From NCBI GenBank assembly GCA_958450325.1, contig OY288242.1:70666562-70730561 (forward strand): DNA of 64,000 nucleotides, written 5' to 3'. Under the pieces are notes generated by a model that saw nothing but the letters and a program-made list of their open reading frames with translations, ran no database searches and was not told the origin of the DNA. This document shows positions 44,765 through 56,602 of this stretch, piece by piece. The translations under genes and the position numbers were made by a program. The DNA is from Agrostemma githago. Taxonomy: Eukaryota > Streptophyta > Magnoliopsida > Caryophyllales > Caryophyllaceae. Position 1 is the stretch's first letter; the number at the start of each line of letters is the position of its first letter.

Positions 44765-46384
44765 TCAGCCAACAGGAAAACTAGCGGACGCACCACTACC
44801 ACCGTCACCGAAGGGGTCTCTAGGATCCGGGAATCGGGGAGTGGGGCCGGAGTTGCAGTTATATTGATGCGTGTTCCTAAGACGTCGTATCTCTTCCAGA
44901 ATTTGCAGGTTAATGGACTCCTGCGTCTTCAGCCTCTCATTCTGCTCCTTCATCTGCTCGGCCATAGCTGCCCGTTGCGCCCTCTCCTCTCGAATTTCCG
45001 CCCTCATCTCAGCCATCTCGGATGGTACACACTCGGTCGTGGTAGCATGGGCCCCTCGAACATTGGGTGGTGTCCAGTACAGGGAATGAGCGTTCCCCGT
45101 ACCGTACACCGCTCCCTTGCGGTATCCCTCCGCGACTCTAAACCAAATCGTGCTCGGGTCCACACCTTCATTCTCGGGCGCTCTAGTGGCCGCCAAATAC
45201 GATCTCTGAAAGAAATAGAAGTCATGATTAGGTTGATTTTTTAATTTGAAGAAAAAAAAGTAACAAAGTATTGTGTTTAAAACTTACCCAAGTCTCCAAA
45301 TCCTTCTTCTTGGCGAATGATCGACCGGTGGCATCGTCCCCCTTACTCTTCGCTTCGAGAAATAGCTGCACAGGAGGAGGGAATTCTCCGGTTTTCTTCT
45401 TCACCTGTTGACAGTACATGTAGATTTTTCATTTATTTTTATAATGAAAACATTAAATAAGAATCCAATATAAAAAACAAAAGTACGGAAATACTAACGT
45501 TCATGGCCCGCTGGTGCATCGACTGCGACCCACCGTAGTGGGTGCACTCCGCCTCCGCCTCGGGGTCCCCTCCCCGCCTCTTGTTCTTTTTCGCCGGAAC
45601 GGATCTCTTAAGGAAGTTCGGGTCGGAGCGCGCTGTTTGGAACTGTTGGATGGCGTCACCTACAATTTATACACTTTGAGATCAATAAATGTTTTGAATA
45701 TATATACAACTTTCTGTTCAGGTACTAACACCAATTTAGTAATCGAACCTCTAAGTTGTTTCTGTAACTTTTCATCGCTCGCCATCTTATACATCATGTC
45801 TTTGTATCTTTCCTTTGCGACATCCATGTATCTGTCTCTCACAGCCACCTCGAGACCATCGTTGTAGAAGTGTTTCAACTGCAAGATAGTTTGTTGTCGT
45901 TGTATTAGTAATCTGTAAACAGTAACAGATAATTAATAAAAATCAGAAATTGGTGTACCTTGAAGTTGGCAAACCACTTCTCCCGTTGCCACAGAGGCAA
46001 CTTAGTCCAGCTCGTGCAGTAAGTAGTCAAATCATTCATGAAACTGTCCTTGACACCAGTCACCGTCGCACGAGTACGAAACCTACACCAAAGAGTGAAA
46101 TAAGATGATGTCTCACAAAAAAAAGGAAATACAATGTCTCACCATGTGGACTCGGGGCCAATTATTAGGCGCCCGTCGTCTGTGTATCGAAGCACTTCAT
46201 CCTGGCATGGTTGCGGTTGTTCTTGTTCCTCATTGCCCTGCACCTCCTCCTCGTTCTCCACTTGTTCGTCCTCTCGCCTGTTTTCTTCTTGGTCTTCCTG
46301 CTGTACCCGGTCCCTGCTCCTGCTGTTGCCGCTGCTCGAACTACCAAACCTCAACTTGCTGCCCAACGTCATATCTGCAGACAT
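44765..46384 (-). CDS. Accessory protein of the outer CACTA (Transposase_24/Ptta-like)
   Basis: Minus-strand counterpart of the 41914-43585 gene with the same intron layout. Exon 1 is 46384-46143 (SADMTLGSKLRFGSSSSGN to GRLIIGPEST plus a split Trp). Then come about 46083-45960 (FRTRATVTGVKDSFMND), about 45880-45750 (LKHFYNDGLEVAVRDRYMD), about 45659-45500 (DAIQQFQTARSD, HYGGSQSMHQRAMN), about 45407-45288 (VKKKTGEFPPPVQLFLEAK), and about 45205-44765 (SYLAATRAPENEGVDP, TIWFRVAEGYRKGAVYGTGNAH, ending in a coiled-coil then GGSGASASFPVG). No stop was found within the exons, so it may be intact. Two initiator Met codons are possible (46384 or 46372). Confidence 0.78.
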
Positions 46385-47069
46385 GTAATAGTTGAAAGTT
46401 AGAAACTGACATCATAATATTGACACCCTCTAAAAATTCCTTTGTGGGACGTCGTTTCTTATTCCTCATACATCCATTTTCGTTCCTGTCTCTTCATTTT
46501 TTTATTTAAAAAATTTAAGACAATAACCACATACAAATTATTTTCTCTAAAGTAATTTACTAATATATATACACTAGTCAAATATTATGTAAAATTCTCA
46601 ATTCACCTAAACATAGTACTATTTCCACCCAATTCGTCCATAATTACATCACCAAATCGGCATAATCGTATTTTACTTCCAAATTCCTAACACATCAAAA
46701 CAACCCAATTCAATCAACTACTTAACCGCAAACCCTAATTTTATACTAACAATCTACCTAATTCAAATTGGGGAACCTATTGGGCGATTAAAATTCTAAC
46801 TACACTAAATATTCCAACAACTAAGAAATTATCCAACCCAATAACTAATTTATTTAAATCGATAAAAACAGAAATTAACAAATAATTGAAACTAAATAAA
46901 GATAGATAAACATACCTTAATGAAAATGGGATTATTGAAGATGGAATGAAGAGGAATGGAGGAGAGGCGAGTTTTAGAGAGAGGGGGGGAGGGTTTTTAG
47001 AGAGATGGAGTGAAATGGGTGAATGAGCCGGGGGAGGGGGCGTGTTCGTTAATTTAAAAAAATTAACAT
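46385..47069. other. 5' non-coding part of the outer CACTA (minus orientation)
   Basis: AT-rich sequence without a gene. A GAGA-rich leader lies at 46960-47000. Confidence 0.5.
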
Positions 47070-47335
47070 CTTTAGCGACCGAAATCGGTCGCGCGCCACT
47101 CTCATTAGCGACCGATTTCAGTCGCTAATTCTGTCGCCATTTCACTAATTTAGCGACCAAAATCGGTCGCGCGTCGATTATTTTAGCGACTGATTTCGGT
47201 CGCTAAATTTAATTAATTTTTTAAAATTCCGTCTCCTCGTCCAACTACTAATATCGGTCGCGCGTTGAACTTTCAGTCGCTAAATTAGCCACTGAATTTA
47301 TCAGTCGCGCGTGATTAGTAGCTACATGCAGTATT
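47070..47335. repeat. Right-hand subterminal repeats of the outer CACTA
   Basis: Inverted copies of TAGCGACCGAAATCGGTCGC and related palindromes, running up to the terminus. Confidence 0.85.
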
Positions 47336-47445
47336 TCTTGTAGTGCGTAACACTTCGTTATTTTCCGAGTCATTTATAAGGCATTACTTTTCTATTTTAT
47401 TTAAATCGGGTTTTAAGTTGGAAAAATATTTTTAGTGTCGTTATA

Positions 47446-47585
47446 TAATTTAGGGTTATTTAACAACAATAATATCAACTATAGGGCGTCTTCCCAAAAT
47501 AATATCAATTTTAATAAATCTGAGAATAATACGTATTATTGGAGTAGTTAAACCAGAGTAGTATAGGTGACCAGTTACCTGTAGA
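47446..47585 (+). repeat. TIR-like repeat, copy 1
   Basis: Contains AACTATAGGGCGTCTTCCCA and AGAATAATACGTATT. Direct repeat of 50566-50705 and inverted repeat of 51768-51926. Confidence 0.8.
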
Positions 47586-47614
47586 ACCCTTCCACCTTTC
47601 TTTTTCACCTTTAA

Positions 47615-47650
47615 CTAGTTTTGACGCCCGTGCGATGCATGGGTGTAACA
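47615..47650 (-). other. Helitron-like 3' terminus
   Basis: Read on the minus strand there is a hairpin (CCCATGCATCGCACGGG) followed 8 bases later by CTAG and then T. That is the expected structure of a Helitron 3' end. The element would extend to higher coordinates. A degenerate second hairpin-like sequence (CCGTGCGATGAA) is at about 49920. No 5' TC end was identified. Confidence 0.45.
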
Positions 47651-47719
47651 ATAACATTACTAAATCTACCTTAACTTTTATAATTTATTGAAATCAACCT
47701 TAACTTTTATAATTTATTG

Positions 47720-49385
47720 ACTGCGATGGAATGGTTACGAATATTTCAAATAATTATCATTTTAGAGGATTAGCACTCCACGTTAGCATGTATTTTATAC
47801 GAAAAGTAGCAGACGCGGGTTATGATGCTACACTTAGACTGTTAGACCCGTCTAATTCGACTCGACCCATAAACCCAACCATAATTTAATACATACTATT
47901 TTTTTTTACTTTAAAGTAGTAACAAATTAGGCGTTCGAAACTACTTCTGAGCATGACCCATATACCCCGACCAGTGACAGGTCTAGTGAGTACATTAACT
48001 ACATGGCTAAAACAAACAATGTTCATCATAATACCAGGTCACTTTCAACAATTTTAATGTCTGTGACAATTCGTATGGAACATTGAGTCTATGTGTGTCT
48101 TTTGTTCTCTAAGCATTTGACTTTCGCATTGAATATATTTGTATGTATGTCATCATCCCGCTCTAAATTTGACCTGACCCACATGATAAGTTTGAGCCCG
48201 TTTTTTTACTCGCACTCCGTTTAACCCGAATTCTAAATGACCCGATTTTGGATGATGATCTAGCCCGACCTGTTCAACTCGTTGGAAAGAAGAGACCACA
48301 AAAATTCTAGTCTAAAAGTCAATTTCTAGCCATCTATTTCTATGTCTGGATTTTGCTAAAACTCAAATTTTAACATAAAGAGTAGTACTCCCCTTATCTT
48401 TGTAGAAGAGTCGCTCTTTCCGTTTTGGGTTATCTATCTAAAAGTCACTTTTTGCTTTATTCTTATTTTGTCTGATTTTTGTGGTTAACATTGGTTCTGA
48501 CCTCACTTATTTTCCATCTTTCATTTTTCACCACACATTTATATCCACCTTAATTCGCACTAAGAGGTGAGGTGAACCTTTTAGTGAGACGAAGAGAGTA
48601 TTAGTTATGCGACGAAGTGATTATGATTATTTCAAATCATTGTCATTTCGGACATTTGACACCACCTATCAATGTTTATCTTAAGGGGACGACCCCGAGA
48701 GAAATCAAGAAGTGAGACAAGTTATGAAAATTTTGATTATTTTTATAAATATAAAAATTATAGTTTAAAGAAAATAATATCAATAGTATTAAAATAATTA
48801 AATAAAAATGTAATATCAAAAATATTATTTTTTTAAACTTAAAAAGCGATAAAAAATTAGGCGTTCGAAAGTATTTGTGTCCCGTATTTTGACCATAACC
48901 TGATACGGGACCAGTATTTGATCCGACCCACTCGACAGTTCTAGTGTCTACATTAGTTAACAAATGACACTCATCAAAATACCATCTTGCGCCTGTGAGC
49001 AATATTAATATGTCCGTGAGACCATGACAAATCATCTGCGAACATTGAATTTATCTATGGCTTTTACTCGATAACCATTTGACTCTACTACATCTAATAT
49101 ATTTGCACGTATGCAACCATCTCGCTTTAAATTCGACCTGGCCCACAAACCCGTCCCACCCAACTTGTTGTTTTTTAGGTCAGGAACCCAATTTTTTGAC
49201 CCAAATCCTAAATTACCTGTTAATTTAGGAATATGACATGGCTCTACCCATTCAACCCGTTGGAAAGAAGAGATTACAAAGCTTTAGTGTAAAGCATAAT
49301 TCCGCTCAATCTATTTCTATGTCTAGATTTTGTTAAAACTTTAATTTTAACCTATTAGCAATTCGATATATATACTCCCTCCAGT
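47720..49385. repeat. Two diverged direct copies of a ~700-base non-coding unit
   Basis: 47720-48395 and 48610-49385 share a series of segments in order: ATTAGGCGTTCGAAA, CATCATAATACCA/CATCAAAATACCA, TTGGAAAGAAGAGA and TATTTCTATGTCT. Part of a third copy appears near 50010-50110 (GACATTCGAAACTATTCG). No protein is encoded. Confidence 0.65.
48390..48601. mobile_element. Stowaway-like MITE
   Basis: CTCCCCTTATCTTTG on the left and the inverse CTCTCTTCGTCTCAC on the right are flanked by TA. About 210 bases, separating the two repeat units. A left end of a similar MITE (CTCCCTCCAGTTTTTTTG) lies at about 49375. Confidence 0.65.
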
Positions 49386-50565
49386 TTTTTTGATTTAGTC
49401 CCATTTCTTTTTAGAATTTTTTTTTTGAGTTAGCCTCATTTTTTCATATTGAAATTTATTAATTACTCGTAGTATTTTCTTCTCATCACATGCACCATAT
49501 CACCAATTTCCTCTCACTTTTTCACTTTTTCTTAAACTTTGTACCAAACTCAAATGAGGTTACTCCGTATATATTATGGTTTTATTTGAGTATAATTTTG
49601 TGTCTAATCTTAACTTAGATTCTCTTGGCATTTTAACGGAAATGGGGGTCGTGGAAAATTTTGGCATTTTTAGTAACTTACTCTTCTGTACAGTTGCACA
49701 TAGAAGACAAAAATTGTGTTCTCGTGTTAAATAATAACATTACTATAAGACAAAATCTGATCGAACATGTCCAAATCGTCTTTCCGTAGGTCAAGAGTCA
49801 AGACCCCTAAATCTTGATCAATGACTCGATATTTTAATTAAAACTATAAACTAATATTCAATTTAATTTATTAACTTTTAATTATAAAATAATTTAAAAA
49901 TTTTATTGAAATATAAAGTCCGTGCGATGAATATTAAATTAAATAATTGAAATATAAACATATAATTAAGGAGTATAAAAATAATACGAAGTACTATTAA
50001 AATAAATAAAAAGAGGTAAAAAAATTGACATTCGAAACTATTCGTATTCTGACATAACTCGTTTCGGACCCATATAACACGACCCATAATTAAACCGATC
50101 CGTATTTAGTATTTTCACCCAACATGTTTAAAGTTATTTTAAAAAATTATGTACATTAAAAAAATCCATCTTATAAGGTTAAAAGTATGAATTCTACTTT
50201 CAATCAAAATTTATTATTTTATACTATTACTGATAATAACTAATAATAATCAATATACTCAATATAATGATAATCATCTATACGTGTTACATAATCAATC
50301 AATTTTAAGCACATGCATAATTGTTATTATTATATATAGTATGACATATTCCCCGTGTTGGGTATAGTAATTATGGTAATGTAATTAGTAGACTTGTGTT
50401 GTTTATAAAAAGAATTCTACTTTCACTCAAAATCCATCTTAGGTTAGAATTAAGAAGTGTACTTCTAACCTAATATTTACTCAAAACCAAGAAATAAAAT
50501 AATAATATAGTTAATATTGGTTGTAAAATAAATAAAAAACCTCCTTTAATTATATATATATATTG
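49386..50565. other. Non-coding repeat debris
   Basis: AT-rich (long A/T runs at 49800-50330) and without credible ORFs. Parts belong to the diverged repeat block to the left. Confidence 0.4.
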
Positions 50566-51926
50566 ATTTTATTTAACGACAATAATACCAACTATAGAGC
50601 GTCTTCTGAAAATAATTCCAATTTTAAAAAATTAGAGAATAATACGTATTTTTGGAGTAGTTAAACCAAAGTAGTATATATGACCAGTTAGCGGTAGAAT
50701 CCGCTCACCTTCCTTTTTTGTCTTTAATTTATTTCATATTATTTCACTCCTTTTCACTTACTCAGTGTACGAGGCATTCTCCGTCTTCCTCTTCCTTCAA
50801 GTCTTTAATCTGACCAAATCTAGCTAACACAATTCTACACCAAAATCAACACATTAATCTAAACAAAACGTATAGAAAAAAGTTGAAGAAGGATGAAGGG
50901 TAATGGAGAAAGAGGATGAAGGAGAGAAGGAGGAATAGACCTGACGAAACTGACCCGACCCGAATAAGCCAAACCGAACCCGACCCGATACCCAAATTGA
51001 AGACCTGATTTTGACCCGTAATCTGAATTGACCGAGCTAACGCAAAACTGACCCGACTATTATTATAGAAAACAAGTCGATATCCCTAAAAAAAGTTGAA
51101 AACAGCAAACTCGAGAATTACCTAAACCCGAAATTATCCGACCGGACCCGAAGTCAACCCGATTATGTTAACCCAAAAGTGTTAGATTTAATCTGACCTA
51201 AGACTGAAAACTTCATACTGAATTAATTGGTAATAAACTGTAATTAGTTGTATCGGAAGCGTACCTGATAATACTGATAGATTAACTTACGTCGGTCTTC
51301 TGGATTAGGTCTTCTAACAGACACACTCGCCTTTTGGATTTCTCCATACCGATGGGATATATAAGATATTAGGTCAAAAGTGTGCTGTCAGGGACCATAA
51401 CCCTGACTATATATAGAGAGAGATGTGAAACCCTGGTGACCTATATTAGTCGCCTTTAGTGGATAAGCCCATCATATATCCCATAAAGCCCTAATGGGTC
51501 TCTACACTATTATAGTATCCGACCCATACTTTATAAGACGTAAATAAGCCCGTATCATTTGTATTATGACGGATCACGTATTTGGGCTCAGCTTTAATGA
51601 TAGCTAATAAATACAATAGGTCCAAATAATGTTGTCCACATATATTGTATTAGACCCATAATTCTTACAAAAAGTGCCCCGACGTGAAGCTGACCCGACA
51701 TGGTTCACCCGTTATCTAGGTCTAAGGAGGAAGATGGAGGATAAGTAGCAGGTTAAATATTAATTAGGTGACCTGATTTAGTAAGTTATAAAGTCACTTA
51801 TACTACTCTTGTTTAACTACTCCATGAATACGTATTATTCTCAGATTTATTGAAATTAATATTATTTTGGGAAGACGCCCTATAGTTGGTATTATTGTCG
51901 TTAAATAACCCTATAATTTAAGTATT
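50566..51926. mobile_element. Probable TIR element of about 1.36 kb
   Basis: 50566-50705 (direct) and 51768-51926 (inverted) form terminal repeats of about 140-160 bases with AACTATAGAGCGTCTTC and its complement. The interior includes TGACCCGACCCGA repeats (50940-51130) and possibly a solo LTR at about 51249-51668. No transposase and no confirmed target duplication. Confidence 0.55.
51249..51668 (+). repeat. Possible solo LTR
   Basis: A 420-base stretch from TGTATCGGAAGCGTACC to AATTCTTACA has TG...CA ends and an internal TATA box (CTATATATAGAG at about 51405). No target duplication was found. Confidence 0.3.
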
Positions 51927-53540
51927 TTGGGCCTTCTTATAAGTAAAACAGTTTTTGGCTATTTTAAAAGTGTAATGTTTTATATATTTGGAAACCAATT
52001 TGATTTCGGGTTGACCTTTGAGTCAAACACAAAAAGGAAAAGAAAAAAAAAACTACTTAAACCCTACGTATCAACCCCTACCCCACCATTCAATTCATTC
52101 ATTCAAACCAAACTTTTATGTCGCACTATTACGCCTTTGCTCCCCGTCTTCCACTATCAATCAGTCAATCACTCCCCGATTTTCATTCGATTGCTTTTTA
52201 CTCCTCTTCCGACATCCTATTAATAGTAAGTATTCCAATTTTACTAATTTCGAGTTGTTAAATCTGGTTTCGTACAATTTTATAAATCGATTTGGTTTTT
52301 AATATCATGGGTCTGGATTAAGAGAGATTGTGTCAAACAATTTGTTGGTATCGGATTATTCCGATTGTCACTGTATTTCATTTTAAGTGATCGTTGTGAA
52401 AGCTTTCTCAAGTAGCATTAGCGAACTTTGTTGGGTAGAAATTGGGGTGATTAGTATGTCTGTTGCTTGAGTTTTATTAGTAAATCGGGGTTGGAGTGAT
52501 TTGGGCGTGCCTCTGAGAGGTAGTTGGTGAACAGTAATGGCAATGGAAATTGTTGGTTTTGGTGATGATGCAGAGTGATGTCACTAGTAACTATATACTA
52601 CTTGCTGCGAAGTTTGATTCAAGTTGGAGGGCTTCGTTTCGGTTTTTGTATGTTAGGACGTTGGGGAGTTTGTATAGAATAGGGACTCGAGTGTGCATAG
52701 ACTTGGCCTTGATTATTTAAGTGAGCTACTTTAGTTAGCTCCTTAGCTTGTCTTATGTTTAGACCAGCTATCCGTGTGAGTTCGTAATTAAGGAGGTAGA
52801 TTGTCAACCATTATATAAAATTTTGAGAGAATTCTAGTGGTAGAACGAGACGATAATTATATGAATCGGTTAGATTGGTTATTGAACTATTGATATTATT
52901 TGTAATGTGGGTTCGAGGAGAAAGATTTTTTGGATTAATCTTAACTTGGATTGACCGTCTTAAGAGGTAAGGACTTTTTAACCTTTTTACCTTTAAGTAA
53001 AGAGCATGTTCGGTTTAAATTATATTTTAATAACAGTTTTGTGAATTATTTTGTCAATGATGAATTTTCATAATCCTCGTAATATTTGGATATTGAACTT
53101 TGTGACACGAGTCACATACCTGTATTGTTTTGGAAATACTTTGTTGGTTATAACAGACTCTAGGAGCTCTGTTGGTCTATGAGGTTTAAGGTGCGTCTGA
53201 GACGTCCCGAAACTGAACTCCTGGCCCGAGTTGTGTTGAGTGGGATTTTTGGTCCCCACTTGCTAGGTAGTTAGACTTTCTCCTTTGACAGTCTCATCCT
53301 ACTGATTATCCAAATGTGAGTAGTGCGCACTATAATAAGTCTAGCTAAGCATAGGTAGTACCTTTAGATCGTGCAAAAAGGGTAGGACCTTGGCACACAG
53401 ATGGTGACAATATACTTTGGTTGGTTTGGTTTTGACTACTGTTTTCACAGTATTTTGGTTTGGTATCGAGACGGTGACATTTAACTCTGATTTGAGTTTA
53501 CTACAAATTATAATTATTGTATTACATTTTCATTATAATA
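51927..53540. other. Intergenic, no gene recognised
   Basis: Mixed AT-rich DNA. 53060-53480 has a less AT-rich composition and might be a remnant of an LTR element, but no hallmark was found. Confidence 0.35.
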
Positions 53541-56199
53541 CTCCCTCCGTTCCAATCAATTCCATGTATTTGGATATTATGCACTATTTATAGGTGAGAA
53601 GAATCATCGATATAACTTTTAATATATACGCTAAAATATTGTCACGTGAAATCTTGTTTAAATTGTCCAATCGAGTGCATCATGAATATCAAATTTTTAT
53701 AATTTTTAGAATTACGTAGCTAAAGATATAGACAAAAGAAAGCGTGCATGGTGTACGTGTGTAGACACCCACATTTTGACCGCCAGGTGTCTATAGTAGT
53801 TCCCGCCAAACACCCGATGATGATTGGACGTAAACGTGCTTTGATAGACTCGGATATGGGCTTGTAATTATGGACATTTGGTTTAGACTTATTAAGGAGT
53901 ACAAATTTCACAAAACCAACCTCAAATCCAGGCCGAGTGAGTCGTTTCGAGTCAAATAACACTAATTTGGGTCGAAACCGACACCAGGGGTAAAACCGTC
54001 TTTTAGCGATCGAGTCAAAACCCGGTCAAAGATTTTCCCGAGACACGTGAGTCAGCCGTGACACCTCACACGGCTGATTCCTACAAAATTTCAGATTCAT
54101 TAAATCATTAAACAATTCGTTAAAGGTAGAATTCGACCTCAAGTAGGAATTCTATCCGGAAACCGAATCAGACATCGACTGAGTACCAAATACTCGGCTA
54201 ACACACCCCCAACCAGCCGAGATACCCTTTCTTCCTTGCCAAGAAAGCGGAATTCTCATGCTCCTCAAACTTCTACGTTTCCTATCCTAAGCGGTATTCA
54301 AACTCTCCTAAGCCAAGGTCGGGGACCTCTATAAATAGGACCTCCCATCCAACACATTATACACATCGAAAAAGAACCGAAAATCACATCACAACATCGG
54401 AATTAACACCGAAAAAACAGCCTCATAACACGGTTTTCATACATCCTCGATATCTAGCAAATCCCAACACCTTTCCGAAGCCTCGAAGTCCCGAGAAACT
54501 GTCCTACCGTCCGGCCAACCCCGATGTCCAAACCACTCATCCAAACTGACACCCTAAACTCATCCTCATCATCTCGACGCTCCTAAGTCTAAGCCACTTT
54601 CCGACGAGCCTTATCCCGAGAAAACAAAGCATGTAAGTTGAGGGTGTAAATCGAACCCGCTTCTCCTTCTTCTCTTCTCTTCTCCTCATTTTTTTATTAT
54701 TATGGGTCTTTCGTCGGTCTTCTTTTTTATATTTTCTAATATCAATATTATTAAAAACTATTTTCATCGAACATTCTTAAAAATATGATATCGATTCTAT
54801 ATAATCGAATATTGTATCGAAAAGAATTATATTAAGATTTCGACGATATCGTTACATTTTTTTCGTTCAAAATCCTTTTTTTTTAAACCTTTCGTTCAAA
54901 ACAAACTTTTCTCAAAACCTTTTCTAAAATCATTCCGACTATTCGATATCGATTTCATAATCGAATATCGAATACGACGAATATCGAAAATATGAGTCGG
55001 GTATAAATTAATCCATATTTGTACGCGATTTATAAGAATTAACGATTTTCGACAAAAAATAAAAATCGGACAGACCCGTACGCGAGTCGCGCCACGCCCA
55101 GGCGACTCGCGCACGAGCCTGTGACCCGGGTCCTTTTTTAGCCTTTTCGTTCGTTTTTTATTATTTATTCTACGAAACGATTTCTAAAATTCATATCTTT
55201 TCTAAAACTATTCCAAATATTTGATATTGATTTCGTAGTCAACTATAGAATATAACGAATATCGAGAATATTAAGTCGAGTACGAATTATGCAATATTCG
55301 TACGCGATTTAATCGGAAATTTCCAAAAAACCGCTTTCGAAAACAGGCCGCCACGCGACCCGCCGACGTCCCGGGCGAGCCGCGCGGCCGGCTGCCACGG
55401 CGTGTTGTTCTCGTCTTTTTTTTTTTTTTTTTCGAACTTCGTTTTTTATACAAAACAGCGTTTTAACAATATTTTTCAGATTTCGATTAATATTTATTTT
55501 CTCGATCTCGTATATTTATTTGCTATATTATTATTCAATCGTTACTAACTCGTTTTCTCGTGTTTGTAGTAATTTATTAATTTCTTCGTTTTATTAGACT
55601 AAAACGAACTCACATGCTAAAATAACTTTGATGTTATTAGTTTAACATGCATTAAACGACTTAGCAACCCATTTATTTATTTTTCTCACATGTCTTAGGA
55701 AAATAATCTCTGCATATCATTCAATCGTCGAACTAACGCGTGTATACAAAACCGAACGATATCTTAGTAAAGGCCGCTAAGTGCGGGCGGGGTTGGGTGT
55801 TCTCAATGAACTTCCCAACACGTACCCTCACCCCTTACTCAGAGCCATGGTTTCCGGATGTCCGAATCCATTGGCAACGAGAGTCATTCAATACACGGTA
55901 TCCGATAATGTCGGTATCGGTATCGTAATGCAAAGGGACGAACCCGATAAGCTCTGACATCGGAAATAGGCCAGGTTTTAAATATGGCCCACTACGATAT
56001 AGAGTGGGTTCGAATGGTTCCGAATAACCACAAAATTTGGTGGCGACTCCTACTTCGATTTAAAATTCAATTCGATCCATCTCATATGGAAATTCATTCG
56101 CCTCCCCAAACCCGCGCGTCGCCGCGTCGGGGTGGACCTATGTCATGTCCACAACGTGATAAAGCAAATAATGTATGGAATTGATTGGAACGGATGGAG
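53541..56199. mobile_element. Stowaway MITE split by an LTR insertion
   Basis: CTCCCTCCGTTCCAATCAAT starts at 53541, and the inverse ATTGATTGGAACGGATGGAG ends at 56199. TA flanks both sides (53539-53540 and 56200-56201). Removing the LTR unit (53760-56153 plus one duplication) leaves about 260 bases, a normal Stowaway size. Confidence 0.88.
53760..56153 (+). mobile_element. LTR unit (probable solo LTR, gypsy-like) with ACGTG duplication
   Basis: Starts TGTAGACACCC and ends TGTCCACA, so the ends are TG...CA with a partly inverted 8-mer. It is flanked by ACGTG (53755-53759 and 56154-56158). A TATA box (TATAAATA, 54330-54337) suggests an LTR promoter. A sequence TTTGGTGGCGACTCC at about 56036-56050 looks like a primer site. 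If it is one, the LTR would end near 56033 and the last 100 bases would be an internal remnant. No coding sequence is present. Confidence 0.7.
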
Positions 56200-56201
56200 T
56201 A

Positions 56202-56602
56202 TATTTTACTCAGCTTTGCTGACGTCCTTTTGTTTTGGGTCGTTCCCCCGCTAGAACCTGTACCTATTTGTGTTTTGGGTACAGTTGATAGGTACACTTA
56301 ATATGCTGCATTGGTGCATTTTGGTTTCGCGATGGTGAGCGAGGAAGGACTTTATTATTTAACACTACCTCCGAACTATTTATATTTATGTTGAATTTGG
56401 TTTGAAGTTGTTTTAAATCGTTTTGGATTTTGTGAGACTTAAGTCTTCCGCTGCAACGTTTTCATTTAATTAGCATCGGATTTTATATTTCTTTTAATTC
56501 TTATATTATTCTTTTGCCTTGCATTTGGCCTTGTGAGCTAAGTGCGGAGTAACGACTTTGAGTTTTCCTTTTTTATTCTTCTATTTTGGTCGTGAAAATT
56601 TA
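56202..56602. other. Intergenic or old LTR tail, nothing firm
   Basis: No ORF. The CTTCCGCTGCAACGTTTTC near 56448 resembles chromovirus LTR tails, but that is a weak resemblance. Confidence 0.3.

Larger units (their letters stand above)
40206..47345 (-). mobile_element. Outer CACTA element with the inner CACTA inserted near its left end
   Basis: The right end reads TTCTTGTAGTG (47335-47345). The left end, TACTACAAGAG at 40206, is a degenerate CACTACAAGA. Subterminal repeats of the type TAGCGACTGAAATCRGTCGC occur at 40220-40236, 44215-44520 and 47070-47335. An accessory gene lies on the minus strand (46384-44765). No TNP2-like transposase is visible. The 3-bp target duplication could not be confirmed (GTA against CGT). 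Confidence 0.75.

Noticed and set aside
50940..51130. TGACCCGACCCGA repeats as a possible regulatory array
   Set aside because: Degenerate, short and scattered also through 48150-48270 and 49130-49260; more likely simple repeat decay in non-coding debris.
53060..53480. Possible host gene exon in a less AT-rich segment
   Set aside because: Stops in all frames and no recognisable motif.
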